From positions 1 through 64,000 of the forward strand of contig NZ_VFIO01000010.1 of assembly GCF_007858365.1 (NCBI RefSeq): 64,000 nt of DNA, in the 5' to 3' direction. This DNA comes from Pseudomonas saxonica. Its GTDB lineage: Bacteria > Pseudomonadota > Gammaproteobacteria > Pseudomonadales > Pseudomonadaceae. Made by a program: the position numbers and the translations under genes. A model generated the notes under the pieces. That model saw only the letters and a list, made by a program, of their open reading frames with translations, searched no databases and had not been told where the DNA came from. How positions within the stretch are numbered: the first letter of the stretch is position 1; each line of letters starts with the position of its first letter. Shown piece by piece: positions 7,354 to 15,118 of the stretch.

Positions 7354-8043
7354 TTATTTCACTGGATGAATTAGCTCTGGGCCTTGGTTTTTGACATTTC
7401 CCACGGCTTTACCCACCGGGTACCATTCAAAGTCTTCTGTAGGTTGGCTGAATTCCAGCGCCAACTCTTCAGCTCGTTCACGCTCAAGCGACTGATCAAG
7501 CCATTCGCGGGCATGCTCGGTTGCCAGAACCACGGGCCGGCGATCATGAATATCAACCATCCCTTGATCACTGGCAGCAGTGATAATCACGAAGCCATCA
7601 CCCTCATGCGGCTCTAAGCCGGGGTGCACCTCGGCCAATGCCGCAAAGAACATGGGCGCTTGGCTCTTGAGACGAATGAAGTACGGTTGCTTCATTTTCG
7701 GGTCGTCAGGATCCTTGACCCACTCATACCAACCGTCTGCCATGACTAAAGCGCGGTTGTTTGGCCAAAGCTGTTTGAAGAACTTGCCGGTCGTGACAGT
7801 CTCGACTCGTGCATTGATCGGATCTGGTCTTTTGCCTTTGGCCCAGAAGGGCGCCCAGCCCCAACGCACTGGATCAATCCGTAAGTCGTCCTGTTGGTTA
7901 TGGAGGATATTCACTCGAGTACTGGGCGCGACGTTGTAGCGGGCGATGGGTTGATTGTCATAACCGCTGACGACCAATCTGTCGGTGCCCAGCACCTTCA
8001 AATAATCCGCAACGCCCTGGTACTGTACAAATCTCCCGCACAT
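7354..8043 (-). CDS. yedK: SRAP/YedK-family abasic-site DNA-protein crosslinking protein
   Basis: The 229-residue product starts MCGRF, and the start is fixed by Cys2, which after Met removal becomes the residue that links covalently to abasic sites in single-stranded DNA. Other active-site residues are visible: Asn77 in PINARVE, Glu107 in DGWYEW and His166 in DIHDRRPVVL. These fit the SRAP (SOS response-associated peptidase) family of HMCES/YedK. The length is normal. It is divergent from the umuD-like gene, with a perfect LexA box between them (8153-8168), so joint SOS induction is likely. Confidence 0.92.
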   Translation of the reverse strand: MCGRFVQYQGVADYLKVLGTDRLVVSGYDNQPIARYNVAPSTRVNILHNQQDDLRIDPVRWGWAPFWAKGKRPDPINARVETVTTGKFFKQLWPNNRALVMADGWYEWVKDPDDPKMKQPYFIRLKSQAPMFFAALAEVHPGLEPHEGDGFVIITAASDQGMVDIHDRRPVVLATEHAREWLDQSLERERAEELALEFSQPTEDFEWYPVGKAVGNVKNQGPELIHPVK

Positions 8044-8152
8044 TGTGATGACCTCTTGGCGACAGAGCACTGCTCGAAGCTTAGCCCGCATCAGCATCCC
8101 TTCGTCGAAATCTCTGACAGAAGAATTGACCGGAAATCTCCTACGCAGTTAA

Positions 8153-8168
8153 CTGTATGTACATACAG
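8153..8168. promoter_or_regulatory. LexA (SOS) box
   Basis: CTGTATGTACATACAG is a perfect 16-bp palindrome that matches the LexA consensus CTGT-N8-ACAG. It sits 20 bp before the ATG of the umuD-like gene and about 110 bp before the yedK start, in the only intergenic space between these divergent SOS-type genes. Confidence 0.9.
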
Positions 8169-8188
8169 TTAAACAAAAGGCGTGCGTC

Positions 8189-8617
8189 ATGAGCTTCACT
8201 TCTCTGGGTCCAATAGCCGAAGGCGGCGTGCGCCTGCCCCTGTGTTCTTTCAAAGTGCCCGCAGGCTTCCCGTCCCCGGCGGCGGATCACATTGAGAAGC
8301 AAATTTCTCTCGACGAGCTTCTGAGTATTCGTGCGCCGAGCGTGTACCTGGTCAAGATTGATGGCGACAGCATGCAGGGTGCCGGCATATTTGCAGGCGA
8401 TCTGGCTGTGGTGGATCGTGCGATTGAACCCGTTCATGGCCATGTCGTGGTAGGAATATTGAATAACGACCCACTGTGCAAGCGGCTGGTTATCCGGGAT
8501 AGGTCCATAGTCCTGAGGTCAGAGAATTCCAAGTTTCCCGACAGGTACATTTTGGAAGGGGATGAATTCTCAGTTTGGGGTGTGATCACGTATACGGTGC
8601 GAAGCCATTTACGATGA
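8189..8617 (+). CDS. umuD: UmuD-like S24 peptidase (SOS mutagenesis subunit)
   Basis: The protein has 142 residues, close to E. coli UmuD (139). The self-cleavage site is Ala25-Gly26 in PAGFPSPAADHIE. The catalytic dyad is Ser61 (GDSM) and Lys98 (CKRL), 37 residues apart as in UmuD. UmuD' normally joins UmuC to form DNA polymerase V. Here no umuC follows: after the stop there is about 100 bp, then an esterase on the other strand. A LexA box is immediately upstream. It may serve a polymerase encoded elsewhere, or be a leftover of a lost umuDC operon. Confidence 0.9.
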   Translation: MSFTSLGPIAEGGVRLPLCSFKVPAGFPSPAADHIEKQISLDELLSIRAPSVYLVKIDGDSMQGAGIFAGDLAVVDRAIEPVHGHVVVGILNNDPLCKRLVIRDRSIVLRSENSKFPDRYILEGDEFSVWGVITYTVRSHLR

Positions 8618-8719
8618 AAGTTTGGGGGGGGAGGCGATTTGTCGTTCCAGTTATATTGCGCTGGTTTAGCACAAAGTCCCGTCGAATTTTCCTGACGAAT
8701 ACCATGAAGCCCTAACCAA

Positions 8720-9397
8720 TTACGAGTTGAGAATCTGTTTTAACCAATTACTCAAGTCCTCAAGCTCAGCAGCGCAAATCGTATGCCCCATAAAATAGCT
8801 ATGCCATGACACCTCATGACCTTGTTTTTGCAGCAGGTTACCTGCGGCAATCGCCAGTCCTGGCAAAATAATAGTGTCTTCTTGGCCGTGAGCTAAAAAA
8901 ATAGGGGTGTGTCGATTAGCCTCGCTCTGCTCACGTTTAGTCGTGGGCGCTAGCGGTAGGTATCCAGACAAAACGAAAACTCCCCCCAAGCGTTTCTCGA
9001 AGCGTATACCTGTCATTAACGATAACGCGCCGCCCTGAGAAAAGCCTCCAATCACTATCCGATGCGGGCTGATTCCACGATCTATTTCTCTTCGTATCAG
9101 GCTTTCGTAATAGCGCAGTCCTGCTCTCAGACCTGCTTCATCTTCCTGCTCAACAAAGTTTGCGCTGCGCAAGTCATACCAAGCCGGTAAACGCTCGCCG
9201 CCAGCCCAGAGTACCGGCTGTATTGGAGCATTGGGCAAAACCACTCGGACAGCACCCAAATTCTGCAGGTCTAGGTGACGGATGATTGGCTCAAATACAC
9301 GTCCACTTCCGCCCATGCCGTGCAACAGAATAATTGCAGCTTCAGGACGCAGCCCCGTCACAAATTCAAGCGGCGCACGAACATTCTCGTAATACAT
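8720..9397 (-). CDS. Carboxylesterase/phospholipase-type alpha/beta hydrolase
   Basis: This 225-residue alpha/beta hydrolase belongs to the carboxylesterase/acyl-protein thioesterase family (usual length about 215-230). The oxyanion segment LLHGMGG lies at residues 25-30. The nucleophile is Ser120 in GGFSQGG, the acid is probably Asp174 (HGQEDTII) and the base His205 (YFMGHTIC). No signal peptide is present, so it acts in the cytosol on short-chain esters or thioesters. It is divergent from the FrnE-type gene, with about 100 bp between them. Confidence 0.9.
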   Translation of the reverse strand: MYYENVRAPLEFVTGLRPEAAIILLHGMGGSGRVFEPIIRHLDLQNLGAVRVVLPNAPIQPVLWAGGERLPAWYDLRSANFVEQEDEAGLRAGLRYYESLIRREIDRGISPHRIVIGGFSQGGALSLMTGIRFEKRLGGVFVLSGYLPLAPTTKREQSEANRHTPIFLAHGQEDTIILPGLAIAAGNLLQKQGHEVSWHSYFMGHTICAAELEDLSNWLKQILNS

Positions 9398-9499
9398 CCA
9401 GTCACCCCACTTGAAAAAGTACCCTTTGACAAAATATCGATGCTAGGAGTAATTCTTGATAAGTCAAGGATGTGTGGCTATTCACATTTGGAGGCAATT

Positions 9500-10207
9500 A
9501 TGAAAATCGAAATTTGGTCTGATTACGCCTGCCCTTACTGCTACATAGGCAAGCGTTACCTTGAGCAGGCCTTAAAAGAGTTCGAGCACGCTGATAGCTT
9601 GGAAGTCGTTTACAGAGCTTTCGAATTGGACCCCAGCGCCGCCAAAGAGGCTACAACGACTACGTTAGGTCGAATCGAGCATAAGTATGGAAAAAGCAGG
9701 GGCCAAGCGCAGGAAATGATCGACCATATCGTTGCAATGGGAGCGCGTGTCGATTTGGATATGCGTTATGACAGTGTTCGATACACCAATACCTTTGATG
9801 CTCACCGACTGACCAAATTCGCGTCCCGGCATGGTAAGGGTTTGGAGATGAACGAAAGGCTGTTTAACGCCTACTTTACCCAGAATCTTCCCCTTGCGGA
9901 CCATGGTGTATTGATTGAGATTGCCACTGAAATGGGACTGGATCGTGCAGAGACGCAAGCAATGCTGGCATCGGATAGCTTTGCAGAGGATGTTCGAGCG
10001 GATGAGCATCGCGCCCACGAGATGGGAATTAGATCTGTGCCACACATGGTAATTGATGGTCAGCACAATTTTGTGGGTGCACAGCCAAAGAGCAATCTAC
10101 TCACGGCTATTAGAGAGATCTGGGCTGAACAGCAAGCCCGCGAACAGGTGTCTTCAGTAGATGGGATCGTGTGCGACATTGACGGTTGTCGACCCCCCTC
10201 ATCCTGA
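9500..10207 (+). CDS. FrnE-type DsbA-family oxidoreductase
   Basis: This 235-residue cytosolic thioredoxin-fold protein begins MKIEIWSDYACPYCYIGKRY, with the redox pair Cys11-Pro-Tyr-Cys14 and the conserved cis-Pro region SVPHMVIDG. Both are typical of the FrnE/DsbA-like family (2-hydroxychromene-2-carboxylate isomerase fold). I start at the ATG at 9500, preceded by GGAGGCAAT, not at the longer upstream frame that overlaps the esterase. A C-terminal extension carries two further Cys residues (IVCDIDGC), as in several FrnE proteins linked to oxidative stress. It is the last intact gene before the tRNA fragment. Confidence 0.88.
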   Translation: MKIEIWSDYACPYCYIGKRYLEQALKEFEHADSLEVVYRAFELDPSAAKEATTTTLGRIEHKYGKSRGQAQEMIDHIVAMGARVDLDMRYDSVRYTNTFDAHRLTKFASRHGKGLEMNERLFNAYFTQNLPLADHGVLIEIATEMGLDRAETQAMLASDSFAEDVRADEHRAHEMGIRSVPHMVIDGQHNFVGAQPKSNLLTAIREIWAEQQAREQVSSVDGIVCDIDGCRPPSS

Positions 10208-10374
10208 TACTGTTGGGGTGGCCGTCCACTGATCGTTTTTCTAAAAATAAAGGGTGAGTTGTTAGATCCTCAGATCGGAAGAAAGGCAAACCCCGGCCTC
10301 CTTAGATTTACCGGTCTGACTGCAAATCTGCCTCTGGCCGGCAGTTGTGATACCCCAGAGTTTGAGCCTGGCTA

Positions 10375-10390
10375 CTGTATGAAAATACAA
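10375..10390. promoter_or_regulatory. Possible orphan LexA-like box
   Basis: CTGTATGAAAATACAA fits the LexA pattern CTGT-N8-ACAG except for the last base. It is followed by an AT-rich stretch but no gene on either side within 200 bp. It might have controlled a gene removed at the island boundary. A chance match in AT-rich DNA cannot be excluded. Confidence 0.35.
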
Positions 10391-10490
10391 CTCTAAATTA
10401 TTGATTTATATAGACTGATTCAGCGATTTCAGGCAGTGATCTAATCAAAAAAAACCTATATAAATCATATGCTTAGCGAACGCACATGAT

Positions 10491-10539
10491 CGCCTTGACA
10501 TCGTGGAGGTCGTTGGTTCGAGTCCAATCGCGCCTACCA
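10491..10539 (+). tRNA. tRNA-Val(GAC) 3' fragment, probable attachment-site remnant
   Basis: The stretch runs from CGCCTTGACAT through the T arm (GGTTCGAGTCCAATC) to the acceptor end CGCGCCTACCA. The loop TTGACAT holds a GAC anticodon and the body resembles bacterial tRNA-Val. The anticodon stem is already mismatched (TCGCC against CGTGG), and no D arm or 5' acceptor strand precedes it. It is therefore a partial gene, as left behind when an integrase recombines at a tRNA 3' end. A terminator follows at once. Confidence 0.6.
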
Positions 10540-10567
10540 AACAAAATCCGCTCTGCTGGGCGGTATT

Positions 10568-10598
10568 GAAGGGCTCACCGATAGGCGGGCCCTTTTTT
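10568..10598 (+). terminator. Rho-independent terminator after the tRNA fragment
   Basis: GAAGGGCTCACCGATAGGCGGGCCCTTTTTTG folds with an AAGGGC/GCCCTT stem followed by a run of T. It is placed about 30 bp behind the CCA end of the tRNA-Val fragment, as expected for the terminator of the original tRNA gene. Confidence 0.7.
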
Positions 10599-10623
10599 GT
10601 TGCTGGGTGGAACACATTTGGTT

Positions 10624-10728
10624 TACCACCCTGAACCTGGCGTCGATACCTCGACGCAAGGAGTGACTGCAACAGTCAAGAAGTGGGGCGAATCCACAGG
10701 CTTGCCCGGTTTCAAATCACAGATTTAA
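10624..10728 (+). pseudogene. DNase immunity-protein remnant (fourth copy, C-terminal 34 codons)
   Basis: Read from TAC at 10624, 34 codons match the C-terminal part of the immunity proteins of this window: YHPEPGVDTSTQGVTATVKK, then WGESTGLPGFKSQI and a TAA at 10726-10728. Copy 3 has YPELGADTSAQGVTETVKKW at the same place. The N-terminal 50 residues are missing, and the tRNA-Val terminator lies directly before. It shows that the bacteriocin locus once extended to, or recombined with, this side of the tRNA fragment. Confidence 0.8.
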
Positions 10729-10829
10729 ATATTTCCAAAGCCAACGCTTTCCCATTAATCCCACTTCGTTGCGTGCTCAAATTTTTTCAAACTGGGGCAA
10801 GCAACCCCGTGGGCGGAAGTAAACGCTTT

Positions 10830-12470
10830 TCAGAGGTGCAACGGTGCCAACGGGCTACGGCCCAGTACAAGGTCGGCGCCCTTGTCGCCGATGACCACGG
10901 TGGTGGCATTGGTGTTGCCACAGATCAGGTTGGGCATGACGGACGCGTCGATCACGCGCAAGCCTTCAATCCCGCGAACACGCAGGTCTGGCGTGCAGAC
11001 GGCCATAGGGTCGTCGGCGCGGCCCATGCGGCAGGTGCCCACCGGGTGGTAAGCGGTTGTAAGCAGCGGTTGCATCCAGGTCAGCCATTGCTCGTCGCTT
11101 TGTACCTGAGGACCGGGTCTTACTTCGGCATCGATGATGTCTGCCATCGCCGGCTGTTGCGCCATGTCTCGTAACCAGCGAAACGACCAGAGCAGTGCGC
11201 TGCGATCCCGTGCGTCGTGCAGGTAGTTCATGGTGATTGCCGGGTGCTGGTTCATGTCACGGCTTTTGAGCCGGACGTGGCCGCGTGAGAAGGGGCGGCC
11301 TTGCAAGGGGCCCAGGGTCATGCCGTCGAAGGTGTCAGGCTGTGGCGGCTTTTTGCTGTCAGTGTCGGGTTCTCCGGTCATGGGCAGTCCGAACACTTGA
11401 ATATCGTTATAGGCCAGGTCTGGGGTGCTTTTGAGGTAGCAGCCAAATTGCGCGGGCGCACTCATCATGGGGCCCGTTCTGCGGGTCAGGTACTGAAATA
11501 CCGATGCGGCCAGGTGAAGGCCGCGAAAGGTATGGTTCATGCCTCGCACGCCTGTTTTGAGCTTCCAGCACAGAGGGGCGCTGACGTGGTCTTGGAGGTT
11601 TTCACCCACGCCGGGCATATCCGCGATGACTTCAATGCCCAGTGCTTCCAGCTGTGAAGCGGGGCCGATGCCCGACACCATCAACAATTGTGGGGACTGT
11701 AACGCTCCGGCGCACAGCAGCACTTCGCGGCTCGCCTTGACCTGTTGCAGGCTGCCGTCGGGCAGGGTGTATTCCACGCCAGTGGCGCGACGGCCCTCAA
11801 ACACAATGCGTTGCACCATCGCCCGGGTCACCAGCTTTAAATTGGCGCGGCGCAAGGCGGGTTCGATGGCGTTGCTGGCAATGGAGGAGCGTCGACCCTC
11901 GCGTAAATTGACTTGAAAGAAGCCCGCGCCTTGGGCTTTGCCGTCGTTGAAGTCGTTTACCGGTTGCAGGCCTGCTTGTACTGCCGCTGCAAGCATGGCG
12001 TGTGATACCGGGTGCACGTGCGGCGGATCGCTGGCCGCCAGCGGGCCGCCTTGTCCATGCCAGGCGTTGCGGATGTGCTGTTGATCTTCGGTGCGCACAA
12101 AATGGGGCAGCAGTTCTGGCCAGCTCCAGCCAGTGGCGCCTGCGGTCACCCAGTCTTCGTAATCCTGCGCGTGCCCGCGGATATAGATCATGCCGTTGAT
12201 GGATGAAGAGCCGCCGACCACTTTGCCTCTGGGCATCATCATGCGGCGCCCGCCCGCGTATTGTTCCGGTTCGGTGGTGTGCATCCAGGAAAACGTTGGG
12301 CTGTAGGTCATCGCTCCCCATCCCGCGGGCATATTGACTAGAAAGCGCTTATGACTGCCGCCTGCTTCCAGCACCAGTATGCGGTAGCGTCCGTCTTCGC
12401 TCAGGCGTGCGGCCAAAGTGCCTCCCGCCGAGCCGGAGCCCACCACGATGTAGTCAAAGGTGTCGGTCAA
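10830..12470 (-). CDS. GMC-family oxidoreductase (choline/alcohol dehydrogenase type)
   Basis: This 546-residue FAD enzyme of the glucose-methanol-choline family has the dinucleotide motif VGSGSAGG at residues 10-17, GMC signature 1 around GKVVGGSSSINGMIYIRG, and the catalytic His in HPVGTCRMG near the C-terminus. Such enzymes oxidise primary alcohols to aldehydes. The substrate is not evident; choline-like or aromatic/polyol alcohols are possible. The start is a TTG at 12470 (no ATG fits before the FAD motif), preceded by AAGGG. It faces away from the XRE-cupin/glutamine-synthetase pair across tRNA-Gln. An amine or amino-alcohol pathway would fit all three. Confidence 0.88.
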   Translation of the reverse strand: MTDTFDYIVVGSGSAGGTLAARLSEDGRYRILVLEAGGSHKRFLVNMPAGWGAMTYSPTFSWMHTTEPEQYAGGRRMMMPRGKVVGGSSSINGMIYIRGHAQDYEDWVTAGATGWSWPELLPHFVRTEDQQHIRNAWHGQGGPLAASDPPHVHPVSHAMLAAAVQAGLQPVNDFNDGKAQGAGFFQVNLREGRRSSIASNAIEPALRRANLKLVTRAMVQRIVFEGRRATGVEYTLPDGSLQQVKASREVLLCAGALQSPQLLMVSGIGPASQLEALGIEVIADMPGVGENLQDHVSAPLCWKLKTGVRGMNHTFRGLHLAASVFQYLTRRTGPMMSAPAQFGCYLKSTPDLAYNDIQVFGLPMTGEPDTDSKKPPQPDTFDGMTLGPLQGRPFSRGHVRLKSRDMNQHPAITMNYLHDARDRSALLWSFRWLRDMAQQPAMADIIDAEVRPGPQVQSDEQWLTWMQPLLTTAYHPVGTCRMGRADDPMAVCTPDLRVRGIEGLRVIDASVMPNLICGNTNATTVVIGDKGADLVLGRSPLAPLHL

Positions 12471-12628
12471 CGGTAATTCCCTTGCGTGTGTTGAGAGGCG
12501 GGCCTGTGTGAGCGAGGCGCGAATCTTTTGATCCTTTCACAGGTGCCGGCTCGCGACTTACCTCGTACGGACTATTTGGGCTTGAGCAAGGGTGGAGGAC
12601 GAAGGAGGGAGGTAATAGGCGGACACAC

Positions 12629-12672
12629 GAAAGCCCGCATGCAGAATCGTTGAAGATTCAAGTGCGGGTCTT
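12629..12672 (-). terminator. Terminator of tRNA-Gln
   Basis: On the minus strand AGACCCGCACTTGAATCTTC...GCATGCGGGCTTT forms a GACCCGCA/TGCGGGC hairpin with an inner GAATCTTC/GAAGATTC-like arm, followed by TTTCG. It begins about 30 bp past the CCA end of tRNA-Gln. Confidence 0.65.
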
Positions 12673-12699
12673 GGGGGATGCGAGGATGTTTCTGGAAAA

Positions 12700-12774
12700 T
12701 GGCAGGGGCGGCTGGATTTGAACCAACGCATGGCAGGATCAAAACCTGCTGCCTTACCGCTTGGCGACGCCCCT
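12700..12774 (-). tRNA. tRNA-Gln (anticodon UUG)
   Basis: The minus strand gives a 75-nt cloverleaf. The acceptor arm is AGGGGCG paired with CGCCCCT, followed by G-CCA. The D arm region is GCCAAGCGGTAAGGC. The anticodon stem is GCAGG/CCTGC around loop TTTTGAT (anticodon TTG), and the T arm contains GGTTCAAATCC. All canonical positions are present and CCA is encoded. It is the only complete RNA gene I find in the window. Confidence 0.93.
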
Positions 12775-13079
12775 GTATCTGTTGCAGTGAGTGCTGGCAC
12801 TCGAGTGACATGTTGCGCTCTTGAGAAGGCTTGTTTGGCTCTCTCTAAGAGTGGGCGGCAATTTACCAACGTTTTACGATTCTGCAAAGCTTTTTTTGAA
12901 AAAAATCTCATAAAAACAGCTGCTTAGTCTAAATGCCCGGGTATTGAAGTCCATTTCCCCGAAAAGGACGCTTGCTGCCGTGAAAATTAGGATGTAAATT
13001 TTCATGAAATTTAGCGGTAGTAATTTCATGCGTTTGCTCAAGTGTCTTTCATTTGCCCAGAAATCCCCCGGGAGCCGTC

Positions 13080-13634
13080 ATGAGCGAGCATGAGGAAATC
13101 GCTGCGCTGGCGATCCTTATCCACGACTTGCGTAAACACAAGAAATTCACGCTCAAGCAGTTGGCAGACAAAATGGGCCGGTCGGTGGGGTTTTTGTCGC
13201 AAGTTGAGCGTGGTTTGTCGCAGCCGACGGTGGCTGACCTGACGGCTATCAGTGAAACCCTGGGTGTGCCAACCACCTATTTTTATCGCCAACCAAAGCC
13301 CAAACAGTTGCCTTGGGTGACGCGCCCCGATGAGCGCCGCACGCTGTTTTTCGCCAACGGCATTACTGACATTTTGGTGTCGCCGAAAATGGGCGCCGCG
13401 TTCTCCATGCTCGAAAGCATTCTGCAAGCTGGAGCCAACAGTGGTGAGCGACCGATGACGGACAGTTCGGAGCAGGGCGGTTACGTCATCGAGGGTCAAC
13501 TAACGCTGTGGCTGGACGAGGGTGATCCGGTCACGTTGAACATCGGGGACAGTTTTCAATTCGACAGTCATACCCGCTGCCGTTACGCCAATCTGACCGA
13601 GCATGTGACACGCGTGCTTTGGGTTTACACCTGA
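13080..13634 (+). CDS. XRE-family regulator with cupin sensor domain
   Basis: The protein has 184 residues. An N-terminal helix-turn-helix (about 12-66, with KFTLKQLADKMGRSVGFLSQ) is joined to a C-terminal cupin (about 105-182, with GEQGGYVIEG-like spacing and GDSFQFDSHTRCRYANL). This is the PuuR/XRE-cupin architecture commonly placed beside gamma-glutamylation pathways for amines. I start at the ATG at 13080 after GGGAGCCGTC; an in-frame upstream start would add nine residues of no match. It is 15 bp upstream of the glutamine-synthetase-like gene, so both are one operon that it probably regulates. Confidence 0.88.
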   Translation: MSEHEEIAALAILIHDLRKHKKFTLKQLADKMGRSVGFLSQVERGLSQPTVADLTAISETLGVPTTYFYRQPKPKQLPWVTRPDERRTLFFANGITDILVSPKMGAAFSMLESILQAGANSGERPMTDSSEQGGYVIEGQLTLWLDEGDPVTLNIGDSFQFDSHTRCRYANLTEHVTRVLWVYT

Positions 13635-13649
13635 CAGGAAGAAACAACC

Positions 13650-14999
13650 ATGATGGATGCTGCGTGCTCTGATCTGCTGGCCGAGGTGCGTGCTTTTCGC
13701 CAGCATTACCCCGATGTTCGTTATGTCGATCTTATTTGCCTGGATATTCCGGGGCATTTTTACGGCAAGCGTTACCCGGTGGACATGCTCGAAAAAGTGG
13801 CTGCGGGCAGCGTTCTCAAACTGCCGCAGAATTGCGTGCTGCTGGGCACGCAGGGCGGGTTGTTCAATATTGGCGATTACTGTTTTAACGATGGTGACCC
13901 CGACGCGGTTCGGCGTCTGGTGCCCGGCACGCTCAAGCCGGTGACGTGGGAGGCGCAGCCCTTGGGCCAGATGCTGATTACCTCCGACGGCACCGAAAAA
14001 CCTATTGAGTTTGAGCCGCGCGAGGTGTTGGCCCGAGTGCTTGATCGGTTGGCGAGTAAAGGCATTCACCCGGTGGTGGCGTTCGAGCTTGAGTTCTATC
14101 TGTTCGATAAACAGTTGCGTGATGGCTTGCCACAGTTCCCGCGAGACGCTCTGACCGGAGACGCCGACGATCAACCGAACATGCACATCGAACGGTTGTC
14201 GCGCTTTTCACCGGTGCTCGATGACATGGTGAGCGCGGCGCGGGCTCAAGGTGTTGATGCCACTGTGATCACGGCAGAGTTGGGGCCGGGTCAGTTTGAA
14301 ATCAATTTCGGACATCTCGACGATGGTTTACGTGCCGCAGATTGGGCGGCGCTGTTTTGCCGCAGCACGCGGGGCGTTGCTCTCAAGCACGGTTTACGCG
14401 CCAGTTTCATGGCCAAGCCTTATATGCAGTATCCGGGTAGTGGCATGCATGTTCATGTCAGTCTGTACGACAAGGCGGGCAACAACCTGTTGGCGTCAGA
14501 TCAGCATCGTCCCCTGCGCCATGCAGTGGCGGGGTGCCTGCAACTGCTGCCCGCGTGCATGCCGATATTCGCGCCTAATCTGAATGCCTTGCGCCGTTTT
14601 GGTGGTAACACCAATGTTGCCAATCAGGCCAGTTGGGGCTATGAAGATCGCGATGCCTGCCTGCGGATTCCAGAGTCGGATGACAAAAACCTGCGCATCG
14701 AGCACCGTCTGGCGGGCGCCGATGCCAATCCTTATCTGGTGCTGGCAGCGATTTTGGTGGGGCTTGAACAGGGCCTGGCGGCAGGCCAGGAGCCAATTGC
14801 CTCACTCAATGAGGATCGCAGCAGCGGCATTGCCTTTCCCCTTGAAATGCTCGAAGGGGTGCGCGCCATGCAAGCTCAGCCGGCGTTGCGAGAAGGCTTG
14901 GGTGCAGAGTTTGTCGAGGTGTACTGCGAGAACAAGCGACAGGATCATCTGGCGTTCATGCAGGACATCAGTGTCAGGGAATATCGTTGGTTTTTGTGA
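13650..14999 (+). CDS. Glutamine synthetase family ligase (gamma-glutamylamine synthetase type)
   Basis: The 449-residue protein has the glutamine synthetase fold: FELEFYLF, GPGQFEINFGHLDD and MHVHVSLYD metal- and glutamate-binding segments, a NALRRFGGNTNVANQ-type nucleotide loop, and RIEHRLAGADANPYL. It lacks the adenylylation Tyr segment and is shorter than GlnA. It fits the PuuA-like group that ligates glutamate to putrescine, ethanolamine or other amines at ATP cost. Its neighbour, the XRE-cupin regulator 15 bp upstream, supports amine catabolism rather than nitrogen assimilation. The actual amine cannot be told from sequence. Confidence 0.88.
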   Translation: MMDAACSDLLAEVRAFRQHYPDVRYVDLICLDIPGHFYGKRYPVDMLEKVAAGSVLKLPQNCVLLGTQGGLFNIGDYCFNDGDPDAVRRLVPGTLKPVTWEAQPLGQMLITSDGTEKPIEFEPREVLARVLDRLASKGIHPVVAFELEFYLFDKQLRDGLPQFPRDALTGDADDQPNMHIERLSRFSPVLDDMVSAARAQGVDATVITAELGPGQFEINFGHLDDGLRAADWAALFCRSTRGVALKHGLRASFMAKPYMQYPGSGMHVHVSLYDKAGNNLLASDQHRPLRHAVAGCLQLLPACMPIFAPNLNALRRFGGNTNVANQASWGYEDRDACLRIPESDDKNLRIEHRLAGADANPYLVLAAILVGLEQGLAAGQEPIASLNEDRSSGIAFPLEMLEGVRAMQAQPALREGLGAEFVEVYCENKRQDHLAFMQDISVREYRWFL

Positions 15000-15118
15000 G
15001 ATTGGTCTGAATATTTATATGCATTTTTCAGGCAGCCTTGAATTTCTGCGCTACGCTTCGAAAATTGGCCCTCTTATACGTTGTGAGAGGTCGAACTGGC
15101 CTTAGTGATGAGCGTGCA

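Noticed and set aside
10445..10672. Small minus-strand frame with GAIGLEPTTSTMSRRS
   Set aside because: This peptide is the well known false translation of tRNA sequence; it covers the tRNA-Val fragment.
12558..12911. Minus-strand frame across tRNA-Gln
   Set aside because: It overlaps a complete tRNA and its terminator and shows no protein homology.
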